Below, piece by piece: positions 27,087 through 36,526 of a stretch of 64,000 bases of DNA. The position numbers and the translations under genes are program-made. Every line of letters begins with the position of its first letter. Position 1 is the stretch's first letter. Origin of the DNA: Akkermansiaceae bacterium (lineage in GTDB: Bacteria > Verrucomicrobiota > Verrucomicrobiia > Verrucomicrobiales > Akkermansiaceae); NCBI GenBank assembly GCA_903906515.1, contig CAIVKO010000188.1:1-64000 (forward strand), written 5' to 3'. The notes beneath the pieces are model-generated. The model did not search any database. It was not told the DNA's origin and saw only the letters and a program-made list of their open reading frames with translations.

Positions 27087-29963
27087 ATGAAACTCCCCAT
27101 CTACAATCCGTTTCTTTCACAGATCACAGCCATCGCCGCAATGCTGGCAGCACCGCTTGCCCATGCCGCCAACGGCACATGGCTCGGTAACACCGGCAAT
27201 TGGAATGCTGGAGGCACCTGGTCTGGCAGCACAATCGCCGACGGAGCTGATTTTACCGCTTTCTTTACCGGCGTGAACATCACCGCAAGCCCGATCATTA
27301 CTCTGGGTGCCGACCGCACTATCGGCAACATCACATTCACCGATACGACACCCAGTCATGACCTGACGATCACCGGTAACACCCTCACGCTTGCTCGCAC
27401 GGACAGCGTTATGCCGATCATCAATGTCACCGATTCGGGCCGCCAGATGACCATTAAAAGCATCATTGCAGGTAGTAACGGTTTGCAGAAAATCGGTGCT
27501 GGCCAGTTGGTTCTCCAGGACGCTATTAATACGTTTACAGGCGGACTGACTATCAAAGCCGGCACGGTAGCGTGCTACACAGCGGGGGGGACTGGGGGGA
27601 ATTTCTTGAGCTCTGGAACAGTGACCATTGGTGACACCGCCAACACGGGAGCCGCTGCGGAATTGAACTTCAACGGTGGCAATTACACAACCACCAACGC
27701 TATTTCCGTCGTCGGCAACGGAGTTTCTACTATCAGCGTGACTGGCTACAGCAAAACTCTCAGTAGCGCGATCACGCTGAGCAATAACCTGAAAGTGGTC
27801 AGCGCCAACGGCGGTGGAAGCAGTCTGACCTTTAGCGGCGGTGTGACGGGAACAGGAAATCTCGTCATCCAGAGCAACGCTGCGAATGGAGCGAACACTT
27901 CCACCATCACCTTTAATACTGGCGCGCTGGACATGACGGGCACCATCACCAACAGCGGAACCGGCTCCTTCACTGGGGCGGGGAATATCGACACGACCAT
28001 CAGTGCCGTGATCGGCACGCATGTCACCGGAGTTATCCAGAACAGCGCCAATTCCAAACTGATCCTCAGCGGCGTCAACACATTCACCGGTGCCACCACG
28101 ATCAGCGCCGGCAAAGTGAAGATGAATAACTCATTGGCGCTACAATACAGCGCCTACGACACCACCGGCTCCAACGGCAGCACCATCGGGCTAGACGTCA
28201 CGAGCGGCTTAAGCTCCGGAAGCCTCACTCTCGGCGGTCTTGCAGGTGGCGTGAATTTGGCCACCGCCTTCTCCGGTGGATTTACGGGCTTTGTCACGAA
28301 ACTGATCCTCAATCCGCAGACTGGAATATCGAATACCTACTCGGGTGTTATTGCCAACGGAGCAATGGCCCTCACCAAAACCGGTGCCGGCACCCAGATT
28401 CTTTCCGGCACGAACACCTACACCGGAGCCACCATCGTCAGTGCCGGCACCTTGGTAGCTGGTGCAGACTCGGCGGTCAGCACCAACGGTGCGTTTGGCA
28501 ATGCGGCCACAGCCATCACACTCGGTGACGCGGCCACCACAACCAACAATTCCAGCCCCTCGCTACTGATCGGCGGCGCTTTCAATGTGGCTCGTGACGT
28601 CACCATCGCCAACCAAGCCACCACCGGCACCTACACGATCGGTGGCAATACTGCGGCGAGCTCTACGTTCTCCGGCGCGATTGGCCTCAATAAAAACCTC
28701 ACCGTCACGGCAGACACTGGTGGCACGGTCAACCTCACCAAATCCATCGCCAACACCACTGGCACCAACACGGTGACCATCACCGGTGCTGGTAATGTGA
28801 TCTTGAACAACGCCAGCATCAATCAGTTCGCCCCCACGCTCTTCTCGGTCACCAGCGGCACGCTTTCCCTCGGTGCAAGCAGTCAGATTGCCGATACCAC
28901 GAACCTGACGGTCGCCGGTGGTGTTTTTAACACGACGACGGGTTCCGACTGGAACGAAACAGTGGCCGCCTTCACTATGAGCAGCGGTTCCATCACCGGC
29001 ACCGGTACGCTCACCGCCACCACCTACGGCCTGAGCGGCGGCACGGTCACCGCCAACCTCGGCACCGGCACAATGAACGTCACCGGCTCCACCGCGCTAA
29101 ACGGCACAGCAGGTGCAACCACGGTGAACATCAGCGCTGGCACCCTCACCTTGGGTTCCGCCAGTCGCTTTACCGGCACGACGCCAGCTCTCACCCTGAG
29201 CGGTGGCCAGTTGACCTTGGCGGGTGCGGAGTCCGTGGGTGCTTACACGCAATCCGGCGGCACTCTTGCTGGAACTGGAATCACCCTGACTGGCACGTCC
29301 TACGCCCTTCAAGGCGGCACGGTGAATGCCAACCTCGGAACTGGCAATGTGACTGTCACGAGCGGCACCACCACCCTCAATGGCAACTCGGCCTCAACCG
29401 CAGTCGCCATCAACAGCGGTAAGCTCGTCGTTAACGGAAACGTCACCACCAGCTCGCTCACCACGGTCCAGACCGGAGCCACCCTCGGTGGCACGGGAAC
29501 GGTCGGAGCTGCCACTATCAATGGTATCCTCGCTCCCGGTAACAGTATTGGCATACTGAACGCTACAGGTGATGTGACATGGAATGCCAACGACGCATGG
29601 GTGTTTGAACTTGGTGGTACTGCCGCTAGCACGCTTGCGCTTGCCAACACAACATCAGGTCTCAGCGACCTGCTCAATATCACCGGTGTTGGTAGCGATT
29701 TTTTCAAGGGCACCGGCAGCTCCTTCGCCTTCGACTTCGCCACAGGCGGCGCGATGGGTTGGTATAAGTTGGTGGACTGGACCGGCACCACCAACTTCGT
29801 TGCTGGCGACTTCTCCGCGACAAATCTGGGCAGTGGACTTACCGGCTCATTCTCAGTGGACTCAGGCACATCCGCACTCTACCTGAACGTCGTCCCCGAG
29901 CCCGGTGCCGCCCTCATCGGCAGCCTCGGCCTGCTCGCTCTCCTCCGCCGCAGGAGGAACTGA
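27087..29963 (+). CDS. PEP-CTERM protein with autotransporter-associated beta-strand repeats
   Basis: About 958 residues from the ATG at 27087, which begins the signal peptide (cleavage near 'AHAAN', residue 28); the frame is open upstream to 26961. Nearly the whole protein is a Gly/Thr/Ser/Asn-rich beta-helix with repeated units such as 'LTLSGVNTFTGATTISAGKV' and 'LTKTGAGTQILSGTNTYTGATIVSAGTL'. The C-terminus is a textbook PEP-CTERM sorting signal: 'VPEPGAALIGSLGLLALL' followed by Arg residues. In this system an exosortase removes the tail during export. No exosortase gene lies in the window. The leader element ahead of it is shared with the preceding gene, suggesting joint control. Confidence 0.92.
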   Translation: MKLPIYNPFLSQITAIAAMLAAPLAHAANGTWLGNTGNWNAGGTWSGSTIADGADFTAFFTGVNITASPIITLGADRTIGNITFTDTTPSHDLTITGNTLTLARTDSVMPIINVTDSGRQMTIKSIIAGSNGLQKIGAGQLVLQDAINTFTGGLTIKAGTVACYTAGGTGGNFLSSGTVTIGDTANTGAAAELNFNGGNYTTTNAISVVGNGVSTISVTGYSKTLSSAITLSNNLKVVSANGGGSSLTFSGGVTGTGNLVIQSNAANGANTSTITFNTGALDMTGTITNSGTGSFTGAGNIDTTISAVIGTHVTGVIQNSANSKLILSGVNTFTGATTISAGKVKMNNSLALQYSAYDTTGSNGSTIGLDVTSGLSSGSLTLGGLAGGVNLATAFSGGFTGFVTKLILNPQTGISNTYSGVIANGAMALTKTGAGTQILSGTNTYTGATIVSAGTLVAGADSAVSTNGAFGNAATAITLGDAATTTNNSSPSLLIGGAFNVARDVTIANQATTGTYTIGGNTAASSTFSGAIGLNKNLTVTADTGGTVNLTKSIANTTGTNTVTITGAGNVILNNASINQFAPTLFSVTSGTLSLGASSQIADTTNLTVAGGVFNTTTGSDWNETVAAFTMSSGSITGTGTLTATTYGLSGGTVTANLGTGTMNVTGSTALNGTAGATTVNISAGTLTLGSASRFTGTTPALTLSGGQLTLAGAESVGAYTQSGGTLAGTGITLTGTSYALQGGTVNANLGTGNVTVTSGTTTLNGNSASTAVAINSGKLVVNGNVTTSSLTTVQTGATLGGTGTVGAATINGILAPGNSIGILNATGDVTWNANDAWVFELGGTAASTLALANTTSGLSDLLNITGVGSDFFKGTGSSFAFDFATGGAMGWYKLVDWTGTTNFVAGDFSATNLGSGLTGSFSVDSGTSALYLNVVPEPGAALIGSLGLLALLRRRRN

Positions 29964-30000
29964 GTGGTCAGTGGTAAGAGAAGCGTGAAAGGCGAGGAGC

Positions 30001-30221
30001 TAGAGCATTTTGCGAAAAGGTGTAGCCGCCAGAATGAGAAGGTTTCAGGTGGCGAGTTCTCGCCGAGGGCGGAATGCCGCGGGGCTGCCTGCGGCAGCTA
30101 AAGTCCGACGGTCATAGACCGCCGCTACATTTCACATGATGCCCTTCGACGTCACTCCGTCCACCCCCACAGGCTCGGCACTCGCCACAAGTGGCTACGA
30201 TATTTCTTAAAGAGCTCTGAA
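30001..30221. repeat. REP-like hairpin repeats, copy C (composite)
   Basis: The left end (TAGAGCATTTTGCG..GTAGCCGCCA, 30001-30031) and the right end (GTGGCTACGATATTTCTTAA..GCTCT, 30191-30217) are diverged inverted versions of the repeat ends seen at 13187 and 54490. Between them lies a hairpin CGGTC-ATA-GACCG (about 30108-30120). The 221-nt block fills much of the 409-nt gap between two convergent genes (29963 and 30373). The remaining bases, 29964-30000 and 30222-30372, show no feature. Confidence 0.65.
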
Positions 30222-30372
30222 CTTTTTAACCAATCCTCATTGGCAAATCACATGGCCACGGATCAACCAGCCGAGGGTGGTATTGCACCTGGCTCCGGCG
30301 CGTTGGTTACCTCGACCATAGTAGTTTGAAGCTTGGCGAAGGCACGAATTCGTAAGATTGCTGTGACCGCGC

Positions 30373-32286
30373 TCAGTTCTTGGTGGTGCCGGCCTCGGCG
30401 GTGGGTGAGGAATCATCCGCAGGGAGGATTTCCTGGACGAGGCGTTTGTAGCCATCTGCGGCGAGCTTGCTTTGCGGGTGGATGTTGCGGGCTTTGAGAT
30501 ACCATGAAAGGGCGGACCCGGTTTGTTTGGGCGTGCGATTTTCAAAATTGCGTGCCTTGTCGAGAGCTTTGGTGAAATCCGCCACCTTGGGAGCTAACAA
30601 TTCGAGTTCGCGGCCGAGTTTCGGGTCGTCCGGGAATTGTTCGCGCAGTTCGGCGAGTTGTTCCCATGCGGCGTAATTCTGGCCGACCTTGCTGAACTCA
30701 TTGGCCTTGCCGAGGGCGGCTTCGATTTTGACGAGGTTGCCCATGATTTGTTTGAAGGCGTCCTCGCGGGTTGCGTCGCCCTGGATGGCGGGTGCGATTT
30801 CGTATTGGCGTTTGGCGATTTCGCGGAAGTTGCCCTCGCTGAGAAGGCGGTCGAAATCATTGCGGATCACCACCAGGCCGCTTGCGCCCTTGATCAGTTT
30901 GCGGAACTCGACGAGATTGGGATTGGTTGGCCAGATTTCGGTGGCGGCCTTGATTTTTTCGGCGGCCTTGTCGTTTTCCTTGGCCAGCATGTGGGCCTTG
31001 GCTTCTTCAATGGCCAAGTCCGAGGCGAGCGTGTAGCCGGCGATGGCGCTATCCACCTTTGAGGAGGGAAAATCCTTGGCGGCTTTCTTCAGCTTATCGG
31101 CGAGTTCCTTGGTTTTGGTATAATCGCGGGCCTGGAGGGTGCCGTAGAGTTCGTGGAGGTCGCGCACGTATTCGAGGACGCGGCGTTTTTTCTCCAGCGG
31201 CAGAGTGGCCACGGGGGCGAGGTATTCGCCGAGGGCATAGGCTTCCATGAGCCGCTGGGAGGCGGAGTGGAGTTCATCGCGGGTGAGCATGAGGTCGAAG
31301 GCCTCGATGTATTTACCGGCTTCGCGGATGGCTTCGTTAGAGAGCGAATCGAGCGAAGCGACGGTGGGGCTGACGCCGACGGATTCGGAAAATAATTTGG
31401 CGACATCGGAGTTTTTATCGACGCGGAGGGTGGCGTCACCGTCTTTCCAGATTTGATTGTAGAAGCGGGCTGCCATGAGCACGTGTTCGTAGCGGCGCTG
31501 GACGAACCACTGGACCATGCTCACCTGGTATTGGGCCTTGGTTTTGAGTGTTTGTGCTTCGGTGCGGGCGATGTTGGTTTTCTTGAGCAGTTCGATTTCG
31601 GCAATGCGTTTGAGGGTGTCGGTATACATCAGCGAGTTGATGCCGGAGCCGGGGGTTTGGGCGGATTTATTCCCCGGTTTGGCCCCGTTGGTGGCGTTGG
31701 CCGCGACGAGTGCCTTGTCTTGCTCGTGGCGGGCCTTCCAATCGCCCGTGCGGATGATGGCTTGTTTTTCCTCCTCCATGGTCAGGTTGAGCTTGTTCAG
31801 GCCGTTGACATCCGATTTGGCAAGCATGGCCATGTAGATAGACTCGGCCAGCGACATGCAGAGGTTGGCATCTCCGGGGTAAGCGGAGGCACCTGGAAGG
31901 AGTTTGAATGCGGTGTAGAGGTTGGGTCCCTCTTTACGAAATGGTGAAATGGTGGCGAGGATCTCGGCGATGGATGCGCGGTAGCGGGTGGCGGCTTCAT
32001 CGCTCTCCGGCGGTTGGCTGAGGTATTTTTCGAAACGCGCCTTGAGCAGGCGGTTATCGCCGAGCGGAATGGCAACGCCGCCCACGGTGATCGTCTCGGC
32101 CGAGGGATCGAGCATCGGAATTTCCTGGCCTAACGGGCTGGCCGCAGGTTCCTTGGCGGGTGTCTTGGTGGTGGTGTCCGACGGCGTGGTCGATTGGGCC
32201 GGTTTGCCGCCGCCGGTAGGTGGGGTATACACTTGACCTTGGGCGATACCCATCACCGCGAGTGCTGATAGAATGGCGATTTTCAT
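30373..32286 (-). CDS. Secreted helical (TPR-like) protein of unknown function
   Basis: About 637 residues from the ATG at 32286, which begins a signal peptide (to about 'IAQGQV'); the frame is open to 32310. A Pro/Thr-rich linker (about 20-55) is followed by a long helical protein with TPR-like pairs, for example 'LADGYKRLVQEIL' and 'EKIKAATEIWPTNPNLVEFRKLIKG' near the C-terminal half. Such proteins usually scaffold other proteins in the periplasm. It starts 20 nt after the stop of the anchored OB-like gene (32307-32711), so the two are probably one operon. I recognise no enzymatic motif. Confidence 0.7.
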   Translation of the reverse strand: MKIAILSALAVMGIAQGQVYTPPTGGGKPAQSTTPSDTTTKTPAKEPAASPLGQEIPMLDPSAETITVGGVAIPLGDNRLLKARFEKYLSQPPESDEAATRYRASIAEILATISPFRKEGPNLYTAFKLLPGASAYPGDANLCMSLAESIYMAMLAKSDVNGLNKLNLTMEEEKQAIIRTGDWKARHEQDKALVAANATNGAKPGNKSAQTPGSGINSLMYTDTLKRIAEIELLKKTNIARTEAQTLKTKAQYQVSMVQWFVQRRYEHVLMAARFYNQIWKDGDATLRVDKNSDVAKLFSESVGVSPTVASLDSLSNEAIREAGKYIEAFDLMLTRDELHSASQRLMEAYALGEYLAPVATLPLEKKRRVLEYVRDLHELYGTLQARDYTKTKELADKLKKAAKDFPSSKVDSAIAGYTLASDLAIEEAKAHMLAKENDKAAEKIKAATEIWPTNPNLVEFRKLIKGASGLVVIRNDFDRLLSEGNFREIAKRQYEIAPAIQGDATREDAFKQIMGNLVKIEAALGKANEFSKVGQNYAAWEQLAELREQFPDDPKLGRELELLAPKVADFTKALDKARNFENRTPKQTGSALSWYLKARNIHPQSKLAADGYKRLVQEILPADDSSPTAEAGTTKN

Positions 32287-32306
32287 GGTTCGGTGAGTGG
32301 TTGGAA

Positions 32307-32711
32307 TCAAAGACGGTTGACGCCGGTGGCCACGGCGATGCCGCCTTGCCGGAATTTCACTCGGAACGAGTATTTTTGTTTGGTATCAATGTTGAGCTTG
32401 CTGAATTCCGCCGGAATTTCGATGCCGATGAATTGCTCGCCGCCGGGGGTGTCGATCTTGACGCTGACCAATTGTCCGCGACTGGTGGTCCACTGGAGTT
32501 TTTCGTCAATCTGGCCTTGAACGACGTATTCATTGCCTCGGAGTTGGTTGCCGTTTTCTAGCAGTTCATCGATGCTGAGGGCATTGATGTCACTGAAGGT
32601 GGTGGTCTTTCTTGCGAGCAGGGATTTGCCGGCGAAGATCGCCACGGCAACGGCGACGACGGCGCCGATGATGATTCCTGGGTTGAGGCGGTTACTTGCG
32701 CGGCGGGCCAT
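32307..32711 (-). CDS. Membrane-anchored small protein with an OB-like periplasmic domain
   Basis: About 134 residues from the ATG at 32711; an in-frame start at 32765 would put 18 residues ahead of the basic N-terminus and is less likely. A basic N-terminus ('MARRASNRL') and one transmembrane helix ('PGIIIGAVVAVAVAIFAG', about 11-28) lead to a beta-rich domain ('NEYVVQGQIDEKLQW', 'LVSVKIDTPGGEQFIGIEIP', 'KYSFRVKF') that looks like an OB-fold. Partner or ligand unknown. It is followed directly by the helical secreted protein, suggesting that they work together. Confidence 0.65.
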   Translation of the reverse strand: MARRASNRLNPGIIIGAVVAVAVAIFAGKSLLARKTTTFSDINALSIDELLENGNQLRGNEYVVQGQIDEKLQWTTSRGQLVSVKIDTPGGEQFIGIEIPAEFSKLNIDTKQKYSFRVKFRQGGIAVATGVNRL

Positions 32712-32933
32712 TGTAGGGGTAGATGCTGAAATTCTAAGATGCGGGAGCTGGGTTACAGGTGACAAGATGGCAGTGAATCTGAAAAAAACGAGGGCAAATT
32801 ATCGATGCCGAATTTCAACGTTTGACTCCGTTACTCTCCGTCCAAGCCATTAGGCTTCGCATCAGTAAATAGTTCGCTACCGCTCACAACGCTTTCAGCA
32901 TCTCGGAATTTCAGAATTTCAGCTTTTACCCGA

Positions 32934-34772
32934 TCAATCCCACTGGGGTCGGCAGGCACCGGCCCATGCGGCGATGAGGGCGACGCCGATGTGCGCGCCG
33001 AGGGTGTAAAAGCAGACGTTTTGGGAGGACAGGCTGGTATCGATGACGGATTTCACCGCGTCATGGACTTGGGTTTGCAAGGCTTCCACCGAGCCGGACC
33101 ACGCCCAGTAGGCGGAAATGAACGGGCGGGTGAAGCCCTCGATTTTTTCCGGCAGGGCGAGCACGGCACCGGACAGCGGGAGTTGGAATCCGACGAGGTA
33201 GATCGAGAGCAGCGATGCCTGCTCAGCAGTGCGCATGAGTGAGGAAATGGCCAGGCAGATGGTAGTCATCGCCCCGTTGACGAGCAGAAGGAATGCCGCG
33301 TGCTGAATGAAATCACCGCGGAAAGTGCCGAACATGTTGACGAAAAACGCCATCCACAGCGACTGGGTGATCACCAGGCAGGAGAGAAAGGCGATTTTGG
33401 AGGCGAGATAGGCTGATGGCCGGAGACCTCCGAATTTCTCTTTTTCATAAATCGGGCGTTCGCTGGCGATTTCGCGGGCTGAGTTGTTGGACCCCATGAG
33501 CGAGAGCAGAACGACCTGAAACATGATGATGCCGGAGACTGCGGAGCCTACCTTGGCTTGGTCCGAGCGGACGCTTTGTTGTTCCTGGATTTCGGCGAAG
33601 ACATCGGCCTGGCGGGTGTCCGAAAACCGGCGGATGTTTCCTGAGGCCTTGTCGCTGAACAAGGTGACCAGGACGGGGAAGCAGATCAGGATGGCCAACT
33701 GGAGGAAGACCTGGCCGCGATCCCGGAAAAAGATCCTCCATCGGCGTGAGAGCAGGGTGGAAAATTGGCTGAAAAACCCGGGTAGACGCGGGATTTCGGC
33801 TTTGGGTTTGCTGATGGGTTCGGACGGTTCATCGGATTTGATGGCGGCTTCCGCGTGGATTTCCTCGACGTCGTCGGCGGTGGGGGCGGATGCGGCGGGC
33901 GGGGCCGACGTGGATGTCGGGGTTTTTTCCGAAGGGATTTGCAGGCCTCCGCTGGCCAGCAGTCGCTCGCGGTTGCGGTCGAGCATTTTCTGGTAGGATA
34001 CCCGGTGTTTCTGCCACGAATTGTGCCAGCGTTCGGATGGTTGGGTGGCCAGTCGTGGATAGACCTCCTCGGTGTCCTGGACGGAAAAGTAGTGGGTCAA
34101 TTGCTCGGGCGGCCCGTGGAAGGCCACGCGGCCTTCGTGCAGAACGAGCACCGAATCGTAGAGTTCGAGGTGGGCCAGCGAGTGCGTCACCGAGAGCACG
34201 ATGCGACCGTCCTTGCGCGAGAGATCGTGTAAAAGCCGGACGATTTCCCGTTCCGAGCGCGGATCCAAGCCGGAAGTGACTTCGTCACAAAGCAGGATTT
34301 TCGGGTCGGAAACCAGTTCCATGGCCAGGCCGAGCCGGCGTTTTTGGCCGCCGGAAAGGACTTTCACCTGGCGATCATTGATCGAGCTGAGCCCGGTTTC
34401 CTCGAGCACGAGGTCGATCCGTTGGTCGAGCTCGGCCGTGCTGCGGGAGCGCACGCGCAGGCGGGTGGCGGCTTCCACCGATTCATCGACGGTCAGCGGA
34501 TCGTAGGCGATCGAAAACTGTGGCACGTAGCCGATTTCGGAGGGTGAGAAATCGCCGTCTTTCGAGAGGTCGCGGCCATCCCAGAACAAGGATCCGGAGG
34601 ATTCCGGGTTGAGGCCTGCGATGGTCTTGAGCAGGGTGGTTTTGCCACAGCCCGAGGGGCCGACGATGGCCATGAAGTGCCCTTTCGGCACGTGAAGCGA
34701 GGCTCGATCAACCAGCGGGATTTCCTCGCCGTCTTTGCGGATGGTGAAACTGACTTCCTTGAGTTCTAACAT
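32934..34772 (-). CDS. ABCG-type ABC transporter (fused ATPase and permease)
   Basis: 612 residues. The ATPase comes first: Walker A 'GPSGCGKTT' (about 38-46), the signature 'LSGGQKRRLGLAMEL' and Walker B 'ILLCDEVTSGLD' (about 160-172), with the ABCG-like spacing between them. A charged, Pro/Ser-rich linker (about 270-335) follows, then an ABC2-type membrane domain with about six helices ('VFLQLAILICFPVLVTLF', 'IIMFQVVLLSLMG', 'AFLLLVNGAMTTICLAISSLM', a last helix near the C-terminus). This order matches the White/ABCG half-transporters, which act as dimers. The substrate cannot be told; lipid or drug export is usual for the family. Confidence 0.87.
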   Translation of the reverse strand: MLELKEVSFTIRKDGEEIPLVDRASLHVPKGHFMAIVGPSGCGKTTLLKTIAGLNPESSGSLFWDGRDLSKDGDFSPSEIGYVPQFSIAYDPLTVDESVEAATRLRVRSRSTAELDQRIDLVLEETGLSSINDRQVKVLSGGQKRRLGLAMELVSDPKILLCDEVTSGLDPRSEREIVRLLHDLSRKDGRIVLSVTHSLAHLELYDSVLVLHEGRVAFHGPPEQLTHYFSVQDTEEVYPRLATQPSERWHNSWQKHRVSYQKMLDRNRERLLASGGLQIPSEKTPTSTSAPPAASAPTADDVEEIHAEAAIKSDEPSEPISKPKAEIPRLPGFFSQFSTLLSRRWRIFFRDRGQVFLQLAILICFPVLVTLFSDKASGNIRRFSDTRQADVFAEIQEQQSVRSDQAKVGSAVSGIIMFQVVLLSLMGSNNSAREIASERPIYEKEKFGGLRPSAYLASKIAFLSCLVITQSLWMAFFVNMFGTFRGDFIQHAAFLLLVNGAMTTICLAISSLMRTAEQASLLSIYLVGFQLPLSGAVLALPEKIEGFTRPFISAYWAWSGSVEALQTQVHDAVKSVIDTSLSSQNVCFYTLGAHIGVALIAAWAGACRPQWD

Positions 34773-34914
34773 GGATAGGCTGGTGGCTATGAAACAAACT
34801 GCATGAATCCGGAGATTCTATCGCAGTTTTAAAATAATTCGCAGTTTGCCGAATTTCCGACTGGGGATGCAAACTTGCTCGAAAAGGGAGGCTATAGGGA
34901 AACCTGTATGAATT

Positions 34915-34985
34915 CAAGCGGGAAGGGAGGCAAATTCCCTACGCAAGGGAAAATCTCCCCAATATAGGGGCCCTGCAAATTCCCT
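34915..34985. promoter_or_regulatory. Cluster of short direct and inverted repeats in a divergent promoter region
   Basis: GCAAATTCCCT occurs at 34930-34940 and 34975-34985. TTCCCT (34935-34940) pairs with AGGGAA (34946-34951), and CCCC pairs with GGGG around AATATA (34957-34970). The cluster lies between the ABC transporter gene (minus) and the permease gene (plus). This would suit a regulator binding site; no particular regulator is implied. Confidence 0.4.
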
Positions 34986-35045
34986 CACATCCACGCTCGA
35001 CACCCATGCCCTCGCGCAGGCAATCTCCGAGCGACACGGCAATCC

Positions 35046-36413
35046 ATGGGTTTTCTGCGAAGTTGTTCATCCCGATTGATCCTCATCCTCGCGCTCGTCG
35101 CGCTGGGTGCGGGACTCTGCGTGGTGCTGGTCCCGATGGAAAATCGCGCTGTCGAGCAGCAGTTCCTTGGTTTTCCGGATTCGGATATCAGCAGCCACCA
35201 GGCGCGCCCGTTCGTTCTTGCCGCGCTATGTTTCCTGCCTGCGTTGACCGCGCTGGCCTATGCCTTGGGCGGCACGTTGGACCGCTATATTTTCCGGCAG
35301 TTTATCGGCATCTTCAGCATTTGCATCTCCGGGCTTTTCATGATCTGGCTGTTGATCGATCTGACCGATAAAATCAACGAGTTTCTTGCTTCAGGTCAGG
35401 TTTGGCGCACACTCGGCGTATTTTACATCACGCGTTGTCCTTCGGTTTTGTTAGCGATGCTGCCCTACAGCCTGTTGCTGGCGCTGTTATACTCGCTGGG
35501 AAAACTTTCCGCCCACAGGGAAGTCATCGCGATGATCCAATCCGGTCGCGGCGTATTCCGCCTTACCCGGTCATTGATTATCGCCGGTGTCCTGTGCGTG
35601 CTGTTCAGCTTGGGACTCAATTATCAGTGGGCACCCGTCTCGGAGGGGGCCGTGGATGATATCCTGGCAGAAGCCAGCGGTAAAAAATCCACCGAAGCCA
35701 CCCAGGTCCTTTTCCGCAATTCCACAAACCGCCGCCTTTGGATGATCGGGGCGTTTCCTTCCAACTATCAACTCGGTCAGGCCCTCGTCAATGTGGAGGT
35801 GACCACCACGGATGATCATCAGATGCTTGTTTCTCGGATTTCGGCCGACCGTGCCTTATGGGACAGGGTCACCCGCCAATGGACGTTTGAAGGCGTGGTG
35901 CTCGGCATCTACACCCCGGACAATTCACCGGTTTTCCAGAAGTTCGCCACGCCACTGGTAATCGACACCTGGTCCGAAACCCCGTGGCAATTGATCAAAC
36001 CCGGTCTCAGTCCCTCCTACCTCGGCATTCCCGACCTGAGCACGTGGCTGCATGCGAATGTCTCGAATCAAGGATTCGCCGATCCAGCGCCCTATCTCAC
36101 CCACTGGCATTACCGCTGGGCATTGCCGTTCACCTGCCTGGTCACCGTGCTGCTTGCCGCGCCTCTCGGCATCTATTTCTCCCGCCGTGGGCCGGGGGGC
36201 GGCATTTTTCTCGCGGTCGTTCTTTCCGCCGTCATGCTGCTTGTTAGCAATGTGGCGCTCGCTTTCGGCGAGGCCGGTAAAATCCCTCCCGCGCTGGCTG
36301 CATGGCTGCCCAATTTGTGCTTCACCCTGATCGGTGTTTACCTTTTCGCTCTCCGCATCACCGGTCGTCCGATCTATCATTCCCTCCGCAAACTCTTCCC
36401 CAGTAGCGATTGA
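35046..36413 (+). CDS. LptF/LptG-family permease with an extra N-terminal region
   Basis: 455 residues. From about residue 77 the sequence follows the YjgP/YjgQ (LptF/LptG) family: 'LDRYIFRQFIGIFSICISGLFMIWLLIDL', then 'PSVLLAMLPYSLLLALLYSLGKLSAHREVIAMIQSGRG', a periplasmic beta-jellyroll section (about 205-335) and three C-terminal helices. These permeases, with LptB, extract lipopolysaccharide from the inner membrane. About 75 residues with two further hydrophobic helices ('LILILALVALGAGLCVVLV', 'PFVLAALCFLPALTALAYAL') precede the canonical start, which is not usual. An ATG inside the normal start region is not present, so the extension appears to be real. LptF versus LptG is not decided. 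Confidence 0.82.
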   Translation: MGFLRSCSSRLILILALVALGAGLCVVLVPMENRAVEQQFLGFPDSDISSHQARPFVLAALCFLPALTALAYALGGTLDRYIFRQFIGIFSICISGLFMIWLLIDLTDKINEFLASGQVWRTLGVFYITRCPSVLLAMLPYSLLLALLYSLGKLSAHREVIAMIQSGRGVFRLTRSLIIAGVLCVLFSLGLNYQWAPVSEGAVDDILAEASGKKSTEATQVLFRNSTNRRLWMIGAFPSNYQLGQALVNVEVTTTDDHQMLVSRISADRALWDRVTRQWTFEGVVLGIYTPDNSPVFQKFATPLVIDTWSETPWQLIKPGLSPSYLGIPDLSTWLHANVSNQGFADPAPYLTHWHYRWALPFTCLVTVLLAAPLGIYFSRRGPGGGIFLAVVLSAVMLLVSNVALAFGEAGKIPPALAAWLPNLCFTLIGVYLFALRITGRPIYHSLRKLFPSSD

Positions 36414-36526
36414 GTGTCACAGCGTCTCCTGGCGTCTGACGGTCTAACAACAAGATCCCGGAGTTGAATTTTTCTCTTTCCGATTTCAAATCTCAAATCT
36501 CGAATCTCAAATTTCCCATCCCCACC

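Noticed and set aside
23652..29963. The two repeat proteins as classical autotransporters
   Set aside because: Both carry autotransporter-associated beta-strand repeats, but neither ends in a beta-barrel; one ends in a PEP-CTERM tail and the other in the pepsin-like domain.
29964..30372. A small gene in the gap before 30373
   Set aside because: Frames here are short or continue into the antisense of the neighbouring gene, and the bases are explained by hairpin repeats.
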